Below the pieces are notes generated by a model. That model ran no database searches and was not told the DNA's origin. It worked only from the letters and a program-made list of their open reading frames with translations. The position numbers were made by a program, and so were the translations under genes. A stretch of 64,000 bases of DNA, taken from positions 1 to 64,000 of the forward strand of contig CALUEY010000038.1 in the NCBI GenBank assembly GCA_944319915.1, in the 5' to 3' direction. How positions within the stretch are numbered: position 1 is the stretch's first letter; each line of letters begins with the position of its first letter. This document shows positions 1-8,417 of the stretch, in pieces. The DNA comes from an uncultured Prevotella sp. GTDB taxonomy: Bacteria > Bacteroidota > Bacteroidia > Bacteroidales > Bacteroidaceae.

Positions 1-5
1 GTCAT
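1..5 (-). CDS. Possible start of a gene running off the left edge
   Basis: The reverse strand reads ATGAC at the very edge, preceded by an AAAAGGAGG purine run (positions 11-19) six bases upstream. That is a textbook Shine-Dalgarno site, unusual in this phylum. Only the start codon and two bases are visible, so no product can be given. A transport ATPase partner for the DUF5687 membrane protein upstream on the same strand is possible but is only a guess. Confidence 0.3.
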
Positions 6-156
6 TATAACCTCCTTTTAAAAAGATATATGCAATTAATATGCCACTTTACAACGTCTTATTAAACTAGAGCCATGTCTTGTTTGTTTTTATGTTGTAA
101 TGTTTTCTTACCACATGGCGTCATTCGTGATAACTCGCACATCCTCAAGCGTTTGC

Positions 157-244
157 AGGCGCAGCTGTTTGACATCTCCAAACGGTCTGTTTTGCGTTGC
201 GGAATGGGCTGTTTCGTGATTCAAAACGGGCCATTCTGTTGTTT
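157..244 (+). repeat. 22-base tandem array, locus 1
   Basis: Three clear units begin at 179, 201 and 223, with a weaker one at 157. Each has the pattern (A)AA-C/T-GGG/T-CTGTTT..G, and the step is exactly 22 bases. The array lies in the 337-base gap (6-342) between the DUF5687 gene and the gene leaving the window. Apart from the array and the purine-rich site at 11-19 I see nothing else in this gap. Confidence 0.7.
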
Positions 245-342
245 GTCGTTGCCTGCATTGGTATATAAAGGCCGTTATGTAGCAATTTTTTTACCATCAT
301 TGTTCATTGCAACACGTTGTCGTGCCACGATTGTTGCCCGCG

Positions 343-1827
343 TCATTTTGTGGCATGGAATCCCTCAAGGTTCATATATTTACGGTGCATCATCCTTATG
401 TATACGTTCTTCAGCCATAGGCGGTGCATTGCTGTAAACGCAATGCCGATGGCGGTCAGCGTGATAAGAGCGAACGCACGCCCAATGAGATTCTGCAATA
501 ATAAAAGCAAGAGACTTGGCACTGCAAATACTGTTACACAGACAATCAACGGCATAGCAACATTGTTACGCACCTTGCCCGTGATGCGGTTATTGAGCGG
601 CATTGTTTGGCAGTTGCTTACCGCAAGCTGAAACAAAATGAAATACGCCGGTCCCGAAGCACTGAAAAAACAAGCGGCAACGAGCCATGGCGACAGCTTG
701 CCCACGGCTGCGGCCGGCAACAAGATGGCCAAGGGAACGACCAGCACAGCACAATAGAAATAGTATTTCGCCTTGAGCAATGCGTATATCGACTTGCTGT
801 GGGTCATAAGCACATCTATGTAATTGCCTTCGGGCCCCATTATTCTTGTAAGATTTACTACCCCAAAGAACATGAAGCAATATAGCGTCCACAATGACTG
901 GCTAAACGTTTCGTTGCCGCTGCGCGGCGCCACGGTTATTGTGAAACTTATTGCAACCATCAGAAGCGCTCCTTGTATGAAACTGCGCCTCACGGATTTG
1001 TTGCGCAAGGCGCTCTTGATTTCAAGCTTAATGTATTCTCCTGTAATCCCCAAAAAGCTTGGCAGAGTCAATTTTGCAATGTGTCCAGATGCCTTATTGC
1101 CACAGCCCGTTGCCTCACTGGTGGCAAAGCGCAACAAAAGGGCATGGCTCATGGCAAGCAGTGAGATAAAGACGGCTATATAAATGGTAACGGCCATGGG
1201 AGTAAATCCGTGTGAGCTGCAAAAGATGAAGATGGCAATCATGGGTGAACTTTCACCGCCGATGGCGGCAAAACAAACCGGGAGCGAGTAAATGGCGGTT
1301 GCCAAGAGCCACCAAGCGGAGTTCTTGTCGGCCAATGTTGATATTGCCAGGTGCAGCAGGCAGCTGGTTTCTACAAGCAATTGGCAAACCACCACGATTG
1401 CTGCAAGTGTGTATATGGGGGTGCCGCACACGATGCCTGTTGTAACCGCATAGCACCCAAAAAGACACTGCCATGAGAGGTTGTATCGCCGTGCAAGAGT
1501 CATGATGACGAAGCTGGCCGTTACATCGCTTTTCTTTATTGGCAGCAGCAAATAGGGCTTAAGCTCAATTGGCCACTTGTGGATGACAAAACGCATGGAA
1601 AAGTCGAGTAGGAGAATGAACGGCATTACTCCAAATATCGCATCATGGCTTATGTCTCTGGCAAGAAAGCCAAGCCCTATGCCGCACATGGCGAGGTATA
1701 GGCAGCCCAACAATGCGCATACCCTGACCACCAGGGCCATTGGCCTACGCCCACTGCCACCTGGAGTGCGCCGTTCGCCCTTCTGGACGTTGCGATATAA
1801 CAACCAGAACAGTTGCCTTTGGGTCAT
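343..1827 (-). CDS. DUF5687-family multi-span membrane protein (ABC-permease-like)
   Basis: A 494-residue polytopic inner-membrane protein. After a basic, soluble start (to about residue 30) it shows a dozen or so hydrophobic segments. The motif after the second segment, DFSMRFVIHKWPIELKPYLLLPIKK, fits my memory of the DUF5687 family, where RF..-P-..PYL-LPIKK is conserved. That family usually accompanies an ABC transporter ATPase and is thought to act as its membrane subunit; the substrate is unknown. The start codon overlaps the lolA stop (ATGA, 1824-1827), so translation is probably coupled to ftsK-lolA. No ATPase gene is visible next to it unless it is the one leaving the left edge. Confidence 0.65.
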   Translation of the reverse strand: MTQRQLFWLLYRNVQKGERRTPGGSGRRPMALVVRVCALLGCLYLAMCGIGLGFLARDISHDAIFGVMPFILLLDFSMRFVIHKWPIELKPYLLLPIKKSDVTASFVIMTLARRYNLSWQCLFGCYAVTTGIVCGTPIYTLAAIVVVCQLLVETSCLLHLAISTLADKNSAWWLLATAIYSLPVCFAAIGGESSPMIAIFIFCSSHGFTPMAVTIYIAVFISLLAMSHALLLRFATSEATGCGNKASGHIAKLTLPSFLGITGEYIKLEIKSALRNKSVRRSFIQGALLMVAISFTITVAPRSGNETFSQSLWTLYCFMFFGVVNLTRIMGPEGNYIDVLMTHSKSIYALLKAKYYFYCAVLVVPLAILLPAAAVGKLSPWLVAACFFSASGPAYFILFQLAVSNCQTMPLNNRITGKVRNNVAMPLIVCVTVFAVPSLLLLLLQNLIGRAFALITLTAIGIAFTAMHRLWLKNVYIRMMHRKYMNLEGFHATK

Positions 1828-2426
1828 CTGAGGTCTATGATCTCTGCTTGTGGGTAGTTCTTGGGATTGAACGTAAACGTGGCGTCGCTTAGGTTGGCTT
1901 TCTTAAAGTTACTCACGGTGATTGTGCTCCAGTGAGCCCCTTGCCTCATCTTGATTTGGGAAGGCACGTATGTCGACTTGCTGACCGTGATATACATCTC
2001 TTGGATCTGGCGCGATTTGTTTGTTGCCGTCAGGTGTATCTGGTAGCTCTTGCCAACGGTCTTCATCTTGTAAGTGAAACCGCTGCGATACATATTGATG
2101 AAGTTGTACGGATTTATTGCTTGAAGCTCGCCTTCTGTCGGGGTGTTCACGTTTACCTCATTGGTGCGCTTCATGTAAGTCCATTGCGTCTTGCCGTCAA
2201 ACCATACCGTGGCAGCAGGGGTGGTGGTCTTGAACTTCCGCCCCTTTATGGAAATGGTGCCTTGCGTATTTCCGTATTGGGCGCTTGATATCGTAAATCC
2301 CGCCGATGCTCCACCTTTGTTGCTTATGGCGGCGGCCACTTTGTCAAGTATGGCTCTTGCAGGCTGGGCCACGGAGTTGCCGCACAAGGCAACCATGGCA
2401 ACCATGGCAATGATAATCTTTTTCAT
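1824..2426 (-). CDS. lolA: LolA-like outer-membrane lipoprotein carrier protein
   Basis: About 200 residues: a signal peptide (MKKIIIAMVAMVALCGNSVAQ) and one LolA/DUF4292-type beta domain. Visible family features are the repeated hydrophobic strands, a WFDGKTQWTYMKRTNEVNVNTPT stretch around residues 70-95, and an INPYNFINMY segment typical of Bacteroidetes LolA. LolA shuttles lipoproteins across the periplasm to the outer membrane. Here there is no LolB, as usual for the phylum. I chose the ATG that opens the signal peptide; an in-frame ATG five codons upstream (2441) is also possible. It sits 38 bases after the ftsK stop, a common pairing in Bacteroidales, and overlaps the next gene by 4 bases. 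Confidence 0.85.
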   Translation of the reverse strand: MKKIIIAMVAMVALCGNSVAQPARAILDKVAAAISNKGGASAGFTISSAQYGNTQGTISIKGRKFKTTTPAATVWFDGKTQWTYMKRTNEVNVNTPTEGELQAINPYNFINMYRSGFTYKMKTVGKSYQIHLTATNKSRQIQEMYITVSKSTYVPSQIKMRQGAHWSTITVSNFKKANLSDATFTFNPKNYPQAEIIDLR

Positions 2427-2464
2427 GTTTTGAAGTGTCATGTTGTTGCTTGGAATGTGGTGTA

Positions 2465-4924
2465 TTATCTTTTCTTTAATGAAGCAAATAAGTTGTCAAG
2501 GCTCACTTCGTCTTGTATGAGCACTTCACGCGGTTTTGCCCCCATGGCTGCACCTACGATGCCTGCTCTTTCCATTTGGTCCATCAGGCGACCGGCCCTG
2601 TTGTAGCCTATCGAGAACTTACGCTGGATGAGACTCGTGCTGCCCGACTGGTTGGCAACAATGAGGCGGGCAGCATCCTCAAACAATGGGTCGAGATGCT
2701 GCAAGTCCATGTCAGAGGCGCCGCTGCCGCCATCGGCATCGGCAGAGTCTGGCTCTGGAAGCTCAAAAGGTGTTGCATAGCCTTGCTGCTGGGCTATGTA
2801 CTCATTAATCCGCTCCACCTCTGGGGTGTCTACAAAAGCGCATTGCACACGCACTGGTTCGTTCCCGTTGAGGAAAAGCATATCACCACGCCCAATTAGC
2901 TGGTTGGCTCCTGGCCGGTCGAGGATAGTCTTTGAGTCTATCATTGCGCTTACCTTGAACGCTATCCTGCCCGGGAAGTTTGCCTTGATATTGCCAGTTA
3001 TGATGGTCGTTGTAGGGCGTTGCGTGGCTATTACCATGTGGATGCCCACTGCGCGGGCCAGTTGGGCTATGCGAGCTATCGGAAGTTCGATTTCCTTGCC
3101 AGCCGTCATGATGAGGTCGCCAAACTCATCGATGACTACCACGATGTACGGCATGAACCTATGCCCCTTGTCAGGGTTAAGCTGGCGCATGATGAACTTC
3201 TTGTTGTATTCTTTTATATTGCGTGCTCCAGCTTGCTTCAGAAGGTCGTATCGGGTGTCCATTTCCTTGCAGAGGCTGTTTAACGTTCGCACCACCTTGC
3301 TCACATCGGTGATTATGGGTTCAGCGTCGTCGTCAGGAACTTTTGCCAGAAAGTGGTTGGCAATAGGGCTATATATGCTGAACTCCACTTTCTTAGGGTC
3401 GATGAGCACTATTTTCAGTTCTGCGGGGTGCTTCTTGTAAAGCAGCGAAGTGATGATGGCGTTCAGTCCTACCGATTTTCCCTGGCCTGTAGCTCCAGCA
3501 ACGAGCAGGTGGGGAATCTTTGAAAGGTCGAACATGAACACCTCGTTGGTGATGGTCTTGCCTATTGCGCAAGGCAATTCCATCGTGGTTTCCTGGAACT
3601 TCTTTGAGTTTAGGATGCTCTCCATTGATACGATGTTCGGCTTCGCATTCGGAACTTCGATGCCAATGGTGCCTTTGCCCGGTATTGGCGCAATGATACG
3701 AATGCCCAAAGCCGAAAGGCTGAGGGCTATGTCGTCTTCAAGGTTGCGTATCTTGGAGATGCGGACACCTTGTGCAGGGGTTATCTCGTAGAGCGTGATT
3801 GTTGGGCCAACAGTGGCTTTTATGCTGCTTATTTCCACACCGAAGTTGCGAAGCACCTCAACAATGCGGTTCTTGTTGGCCGTCTGCTCAGCCATGTCGA
3901 TGTATGGCTTGCCATCGTTTTCGTAAGTTTTGAGCAGGTCGAGGGTAGGGTAATGGTAGTTCTCAAGGTCGCGCTTAGGATCATAAGGAGCCATCTCCCT
4001 GCCTGTGATGTTGACCAACGATTGGCCGTCAGCTTTTTTTTCGCCATGCGCAACTTTGATGTCCATGTCTACAGAGTTGCTTTCATACTCTTCATCTGCT
4101 TGTATGGCAGGCGTCCGTAGCGCCTTTTCTTTTCGAGGCAAAGGCTTGTCTTCATCCTCTTTGGTGTCAAACTCAATGACTTCGGTTGTCGGGTCATCAA
4201 ATACTTCGGGATCTTCAAGTGTTTCAATTTTGTTTTTCTGCATTTTGTTCGCAGTGTTCCCGTCTAAGTTCGTTACATTGAACGTCACCCTGTCTGTGAA
4301 AAACTTGACAGGATTCAACAATTTCCTTATGAGATAGATTGTCTCCGCACTGATGTAAGTAAGGAATGCAATGGCTATCACAATGAGTATGGCTGTAAGC
4401 CCAGGAGCGCCCACAAGATTCTCGGTTGTGACGCAAAGAAACACTCCATGGTCGCCGCCGGGATTGTAGCATTGGTCAACAAAAAGCGGACTGAGGAATT
4501 TCGCGAATGTAACGGACATCCATATCATTAGCAGCATGGTGCCGATAAACCACTTTTGCAGGCTGACGCGGTATGCTTTCATCAGCTTCATGGCTGACAA
4601 AAAAAGAAATACAGGAATTAAGAATGCTGAAAGCCCGAAGCACCTCTTGACAAAAAAATATGCCGTGTAGGCACCAATGGAACCGCAGCTATTCTTAAAT
4701 TCCCTAGCAGTATTCATTATTTCTCCGGCGCGAGGAGTTTCTATGAGACTTTGGTCTGCTGCGCCTGTGGTGAAATACGATATGAACGAAAGGGTCATGT
4801 ATATCGCTACAACCAATAGCAACAGGCCGATTATGAAATTCAGCAGTTCGTTATGAAGTATGTTGTTTAGCCCAAGTGTTTCTGCAAATGAGGCCGTATT
4901 GCGCTTTTCTTTTTTTCTTGCCAT
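2465..4924 (-). CDS. ftsK: DNA translocase FtsK/SpoIIIE
   Basis: A septal DNA pump that clears and aligns chromosome termini at division. About 819 residues: four membrane spans in the first 200, a charged linker to about 310, then the motor. Walker A is GATGQGKS (about 477-484) and Walker B is VVVIDEFGDL (about 595-604). The C-terminal gamma winged helix (LFEDAARLIVANQSGSTSLIQRKF and on, about 746-800) is the part that reads polarised DNA motifs. The family usual length is 750-850, so it is complete. I start at MARKKEKR; an upstream in-frame ATG at 4942 would add six residues. A TAnnTTTG box lies just upstream. It heads the ftsK-lolA-DUF5687 unit. Confidence 0.95.
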   Translation of the reverse strand: MARKKEKRNTASFAETLGLNNILHNELLNFIIGLLLLVVAIYMTLSFISYFTTGAADQSLIETPRAGEIMNTAREFKNSCGSIGAYTAYFFVKRCFGLSAFLIPVFLFLSAMKLMKAYRVSLQKWFIGTMLLMIWMSVTFAKFLSPLFVDQCYNPGGDHGVFLCVTTENLVGAPGLTAILIVIAIAFLTYISAETIYLIRKLLNPVKFFTDRVTFNVTNLDGNTANKMQKNKIETLEDPEVFDDPTTEVIEFDTKEDEDKPLPRKEKALRTPAIQADEEYESNSVDMDIKVAHGEKKADGQSLVNITGREMAPYDPKRDLENYHYPTLDLLKTYENDGKPYIDMAEQTANKNRIVEVLRNFGVEISSIKATVGPTITLYEITPAQGVRISKIRNLEDDIALSLSALGIRIIAPIPGKGTIGIEVPNAKPNIVSMESILNSKKFQETTMELPCAIGKTITNEVFMFDLSKIPHLLVAGATGQGKSVGLNAIITSLLYKKHPAELKIVLIDPKKVEFSIYSPIANHFLAKVPDDDAEPIITDVSKVVRTLNSLCKEMDTRYDLLKQAGARNIKEYNKKFIMRQLNPDKGHRFMPYIVVVIDEFGDLIMTAGKEIELPIARIAQLARAVGIHMVIATQRPTTTIITGNIKANFPGRIAFKVSAMIDSKTILDRPGANQLIGRGDMLFLNGNEPVRVQCAFVDTPEVERINEYIAQQQGYATPFELPEPDSADADGGSGASDMDLQHLDPLFEDAARLIVANQSGSTSLIQRKFSIGYNRAGRLMDQMERAGIVGAAMGAKPREVLIQDEVSLDNLFASLKKR

Positions 4925-4950
4925 CTTTTTGAGTGTTCTCAATTATTTTG

Positions 4951-4958
4951 CAAATGTA
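4951..4958 (-). promoter_or_regulatory. -7 box (TACATTTG) of ftsK
   Basis: Reverse-strand TACATTTG lies 26 bases before the chosen ftsK start. It matches the Bacteroidetes TAnnTTTG box; no TTTG is visible at the proper upstream distance, so support is partial. Confidence 0.45.
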
Positions 4959-5001
4959 GCTGAAAAAAGTCAGATAAGGTAAAAAACTCATGATTTTTTT
5001 G

Positions 5002-5009
5002 TAATTTTG
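5002..5009 (+). promoter_or_regulatory. -7 box (TAATTTTG) facing the exonuclease operon
   Basis: TAATTTTG on the plus strand matches the -7 consensus. It would leave a leader of about 180 bases before the exonuclease start at 5190. No convincing -33 element is seen. Confidence 0.4.
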
Positions 5010-5189
5010 CATCCTGAAACTGATTTGGCGTAAGCCATGGTACGTATATGTTCAGCAGTCAGGCTATGGGTATTCTGGCAATGCATATATAAAAGGTTCA
5101 TGCTTGCACGACGGATAGAAGGCTGTAACGGGAATGGCCCTGAAGCACGACGCAGGCGGAACTGTGTGCGGTATTGGCATTGAAAATTA

Positions 5190-5831
5190 ATGAAAACGAT
5201 TTATAGTAAGTTCGATAAGGCTCTGATTGGCACTTTGCCACGCGTTTTGTTCCAAGGGCGCATTGTCGTCGTTTTGTCAGCAGAAGAAGCCAAAAGGGCA
5301 GTAGACTTTTTGCTGACACAGACAATTTTAGGCGTTGACACCGAAACGCGGCCTTCATTTAGGCGTGGCAATTTTCACAATGTGGCTTTGCTCCAAGTCT
5401 CAACACGAAATGTTTGTTTCTTATTCCGGCTTAATATAATTGGGATAACGTCCGACATCATGCGCTTGCTGGAGGATGAAACCGTTCCTAAAGTAGGGCT
5501 TTCGTTGCACGATGACATACTGATGCTGCATAAGCTGGCAGATTTCAAGCCCGGCAACTTCATTGATTTGCAGGATCACGTAGGCGAGATAGGCATTGAA
5601 GACAAAAGTCTGCAGAAGCTATACGCCAATGTCTTCGGGCAAAAAATAAGCAAGGGTCAGCGGCTTACGAACTGGGAAGCAGACGTGCTCAATGATGGGC
5701 AAAAGCTCTATGCTGCCACAGACGCATGGGCTTGCATTATGCTTTATGACGAGTTAGAGCGGTTGAAAGAGAGTGGAGATTATGAACTAATCAAACAAGA
5801 CGATGGACAAATACAAAAAGATATTTCTTAA
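5190..5831 (+). CDS. 3'-5' exonuclease domain protein (RNase D-like, DEDDy)
   Basis: A 213-residue single-domain DEDD exonuclease. Exo I is DTET (D50, E52), an LHDD stretch near 108 supplies the Exo II aspartate, and Exo III is Y174-x3-D178 (YAATDAWA), which makes it the DEDDy type. It lacks the HRDC domains of full RNase D, so its substrate (tRNA 3' ends or other RNA or DNA) cannot be told. The end overlaps the next gene by 29 bases, which places both in one operon with tilS. Confidence 0.8.
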   Translation: MKTIYSKFDKALIGTLPRVLFQGRIVVVLSAEEAKRAVDFLLTQTILGVDTETRPSFRRGNFHNVALLQVSTRNVCFLFRLNIIGITSDIMRLLEDETVPKVGLSLHDDILMLHKLADFKPGNFIDLQDHVGEIGIEDKSLQKLYANVFGQKISKGQRLTNWEADVLNDGQKLYAATDAWACIMLYDELERLKESGDYELIKQDDGQIQKDIS

Positions 5832-6990
5832 AAGGGGCAAGGAGCAGAGTCTTAACAGATTCCACCCATGGGTGTTTTCAGGCGCAATCGCACATATTGA
5901 CGACGGCATTGAAGAGGGCGATGTTGTTGACGTTATGGGCAGTGATGGCACTTTTATAGGAGTAGGCCATTATCAGATAGGGTCGATTGCCGTAAGAGTC
6001 CTTTCATTCGAAGAAAAGGAGATTGATGGAACTTATTGGCGTGCTTCGTTAGAAAAAGCCTTGGCCATGCGCACTGCCATTGGATTGGCAGGCAGTGCAG
6101 GCGGCAACACTTATCGCTTAGTGCATGGTGAAGGGGATTTCTTGCCCGGCTTGGTAGTAGATATTTATGGAAAGACGGCCGTAATGCAAGCCCATAGCGT
6201 GGGAATGCATATTTGCAGAAATGACATAGCTCGGGAATTGCTTGCCGTTATGAATGGCAGCATTGATAATGTATATTATAAGAGTGAGACCACATTGCCT
6301 TACAAGGCCGACTTGGGCCAGGAAGATGGATTCCTCTACGGCGGTGCCAGCAACAATGTGGCAGTTGAGAATGGCCTTAAATTTTACGTTGATTGGCTTA
6401 AAGGCCAGAAGACGGGCTTTTTCATTGACCAACGCGACAATCGTACATTGCTTGAACAGTATTCAAAAAACCGCAAAGTCCTTAATATGTTTTGCTATAC
6501 CGGAGGCTTTTCCGTGTATGCAATGCGGGGTGGGGCAAACTTGGTGCATTCGGTGGACAGCAGTGCCAAGGCCATTGAGCTGACACAACGAAACGTTGAT
6601 ATGAATTTCCCCGATGACCAACGTCATGCTGCTTTTTGTGACGATGCGTTCAAGTTCTTGGACAGAATGGACGGGCATTACGACTTAATCATCCTTGACC
6701 CACCTGCATTTGCCAAGCATAGGGCTGCCTTGCACAATGCCCTTAAGGGCTACACCCGATTGAATGCAAAGGCTTTGGAGCGAATACAGCATGGCGGAAT
6801 ATTGTTTACCTTTTCATGTAGCCAAGTGGTAACAAAAGACAATTTCCGCAATGCGGTATTCACAGCGGCCACCTTAGCCAGGCGCAAGGTGAGGATATTG
6901 CATCAGTTGCACCAGCCCGCCGACCACCCAATAAACATTTACCATCCTGAGGGAGAATATCTTAAAGGCTTAGTTTTGTATGTAGAGTGA
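5803..6990 (+). CDS. RlmI-like 23S rRNA (cytosine-5) methyltransferase
   Basis: 395 residues, the normal length for the YccW/RlmI family. A PUA RNA-binding domain (about 1-75) precedes a class I SAM domain. Key sites are GQKTGFFIDQRDNR (201-214), motif I VLNMFCYTGGFS (226-237), the DPPAFAK motif IV (299-305) and FSCS (337-340) with the expected catalytic cysteine C339. E. coli RlmI makes m5C1962 in 23S rRNA; the same activity is inferred here. It overlaps the upstream exonuclease gene and is followed after 7 bases by tilS. Confidence 0.87.
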   Translation: MDKYKKIFLKRGKEQSLNRFHPWVFSGAIAHIDDGIEEGDVVDVMGSDGTFIGVGHYQIGSIAVRVLSFEEKEIDGTYWRASLEKALAMRTAIGLAGSAGGNTYRLVHGEGDFLPGLVVDIYGKTAVMQAHSVGMHICRNDIARELLAVMNGSIDNVYYKSETTLPYKADLGQEDGFLYGGASNNVAVENGLKFYVDWLKGQKTGFFIDQRDNRTLLEQYSKNRKVLNMFCYTGGFSVYAMRGGANLVHSVDSSAKAIELTQRNVDMNFPDDQRHAAFCDDAFKFLDRMDGHYDLIILDPPAFAKHRAALHNALKGYTRLNAKALERIQHGGILFTFSCSQVVTKDNFRNAVFTAATLARRKVRILHQLHQPADHPINIYHPEGEYLKGLVLYVE

Positions 6991-6997
6991 TTCAGGC

Positions 6998-8347
6998 GTG
7001 AGTTTAATCGACATAGTTTCTTCATATATATCACGGCATGGCCTCCTTGACAAGCAATCACTTTATGTGGTAGCGTTGAGTGGTGGAGCGGATAGCGTTG
7101 CACTTCTATTAATGTTGCAAGAGCTTGGGTATCAGGTTGAGGCTGCCCACTGCAATTTTCACTTACGAGGAGACGAAGCCAACCGCGACGAAGCTTTTGC
7201 CAAGGAGCTTTGTGCAAGGTGTGGAGTGCCTTTTCATGTCGTACATTTTGACACACACGCTTACGCATCGTTGCATAAAGTAAGCATAGAGATGGCTGCC
7301 CGGCGACTGCGCTATGCTTATTTTGAACAATTGCGCAGAGACATTGGGGCTGCGGCTATATGTGTGGCGCATCATAGGAACGACAACGTGGAGACTGTGC
7401 TGATGAATCTCGTCAGAGGCACCGGTATCCATGGACTTGTTGGCATTCGCCCACAGAATGGCAATGTAGTGCGCCCGCTCCTGTGCATAAGCCGAGATGA
7501 CATCGAGGCTTACCTGCATTCAAAGGGGCAGGTTTACGTTACTGACAGCACAAACCTTGTGCCAGACGTACTCAGGAACAAAATTAGGCTCAAACTTATT
7601 CCTATGCTAATGGACATCAACTCCAACGCCGTTGACAACATCCAGCGCACATCGGAATATATTAGTGAGGCCGTCAAGGTGTACGATGAAAGCGTGCAAG
7701 CCGACATTGCAAAAGTGAAGCAAGACGAAGAGGGCCGCACTGTGATTGACATTCGCAGATTGACAGCTCTTGTTTCGCCAGAGGCGGTGCTGCATGGCAT
7801 TTTGAAAGATTACGGCTTCACACCATTGCAGGTTGTGCAAATTTATGCCAATATTCATGCGCCTACCGGGCGCATAATGTCATCGTCAAGCCACGACTTG
7901 GCATTTGACCGAGGCCGGATTATAATTTCAACGCGTAAAGCCCCTCTGCCGTCTATGGGTTTACCCGAACCTGGAACTTACATCTATGCTGGCACCCGCA
8001 AGCTGAGGATAGAGAGACAGGACATCGAGGAAGGTTTTCACATTCCGCGCAAAGCCTTTAAAGCATGCATAGATGCGGATAAAGTCAAATTTCCATTGGC
8101 TTTGCGCCCCGTACAAGTAGGTGACCGCTTTGTGCCATTTGGCATGAATGGCTCAAAACTTATCAGCGATTACTTGACAGACAGAAAGAAAGACATATTT
8201 CAGAAGAAAGAACAACTTGTAATTACAGACGCAACAGGAATGACAGTTTGGCTTGTTGGTGAGCGAACAGACAATCGTTGCCGTATAACCACCTCTACAA
8301 CAAGGGCATTGCTGCTTTCTTTTTCAGAAGTGCATGAGTTCGTTTGA
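6998..8347 (+). CDS. tilS: tRNA(Ile)-lysidine synthetase
   Basis: Converts C34 of the CAU-anticodon tRNA-Ile to lysidine so that it reads AUA. 449 residues; the PP-loop SGGADS (28-33) binds ATP, followed by the HCNFHLRGDEANRDE segment and HHRNDNVETVLMNLVRG typical of TilS. The C-terminal TilS domain (about 370-449) is present. The start is GTG, 7 bases after the preceding stop, so it is the last gene of the three-gene plus-strand run. A strong terminator follows. Confidence 0.95.
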   Translation: MSLIDIVSSYISRHGLLDKQSLYVVALSGGADSVALLLMLQELGYQVEAAHCNFHLRGDEANRDEAFAKELCARCGVPFHVVHFDTHAYASLHKVSIEMAARRLRYAYFEQLRRDIGAAAICVAHHRNDNVETVLMNLVRGTGIHGLVGIRPQNGNVVRPLLCISRDDIEAYLHSKGQVYVTDSTNLVPDVLRNKIRLKLIPMLMDINSNAVDNIQRTSEYISEAVKVYDESVQADIAKVKQDEEGRTVIDIRRLTALVSPEAVLHGILKDYGFTPLQVVQIYANIHAPTGRIMSSSSHDLAFDRGRIIISTRKAPLPSMGLPEPGTYIYAGTRKLRIERQDIEEGFHIPRKAFKACIDADKVKFPLALRPVQVGDRFVPFGMNGSKLISDYLTDRKKDIFQKKEQLVITDATGMTVWLVGERTDNRCRITTSTTRALLLSFSEVHEFV

Positions 8348-8369
8348 CACCACTATGCTTTAGTGAAAG

Positions 8370-8409
8370 AAGAGGCGGAGCGCAATTTTTCAGCAACGCT
8401 CCGCCTCTT
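8370..8409. terminator. Two-way terminator between tilS and clpC
   Basis: A perfect 13-bp inverted repeat (AAGAGGCGGAGCG at 8370-8382, matched at 8397-8409) with a 14-base loop. It is followed by TTTT on the plus strand and by a T-rich run (TTCTTTC) on the minus strand. It lies exactly between the two convergent genes. Confidence 0.9.
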
Positions 8410-8417
8410 TTGTATGC

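Noticed and set aside
75-437. A 120-residue plus-strand frame at the left end
   Set aside because: It runs through the 22-base array and into the DUF5687 gene on the other strand; no domain or start signal.
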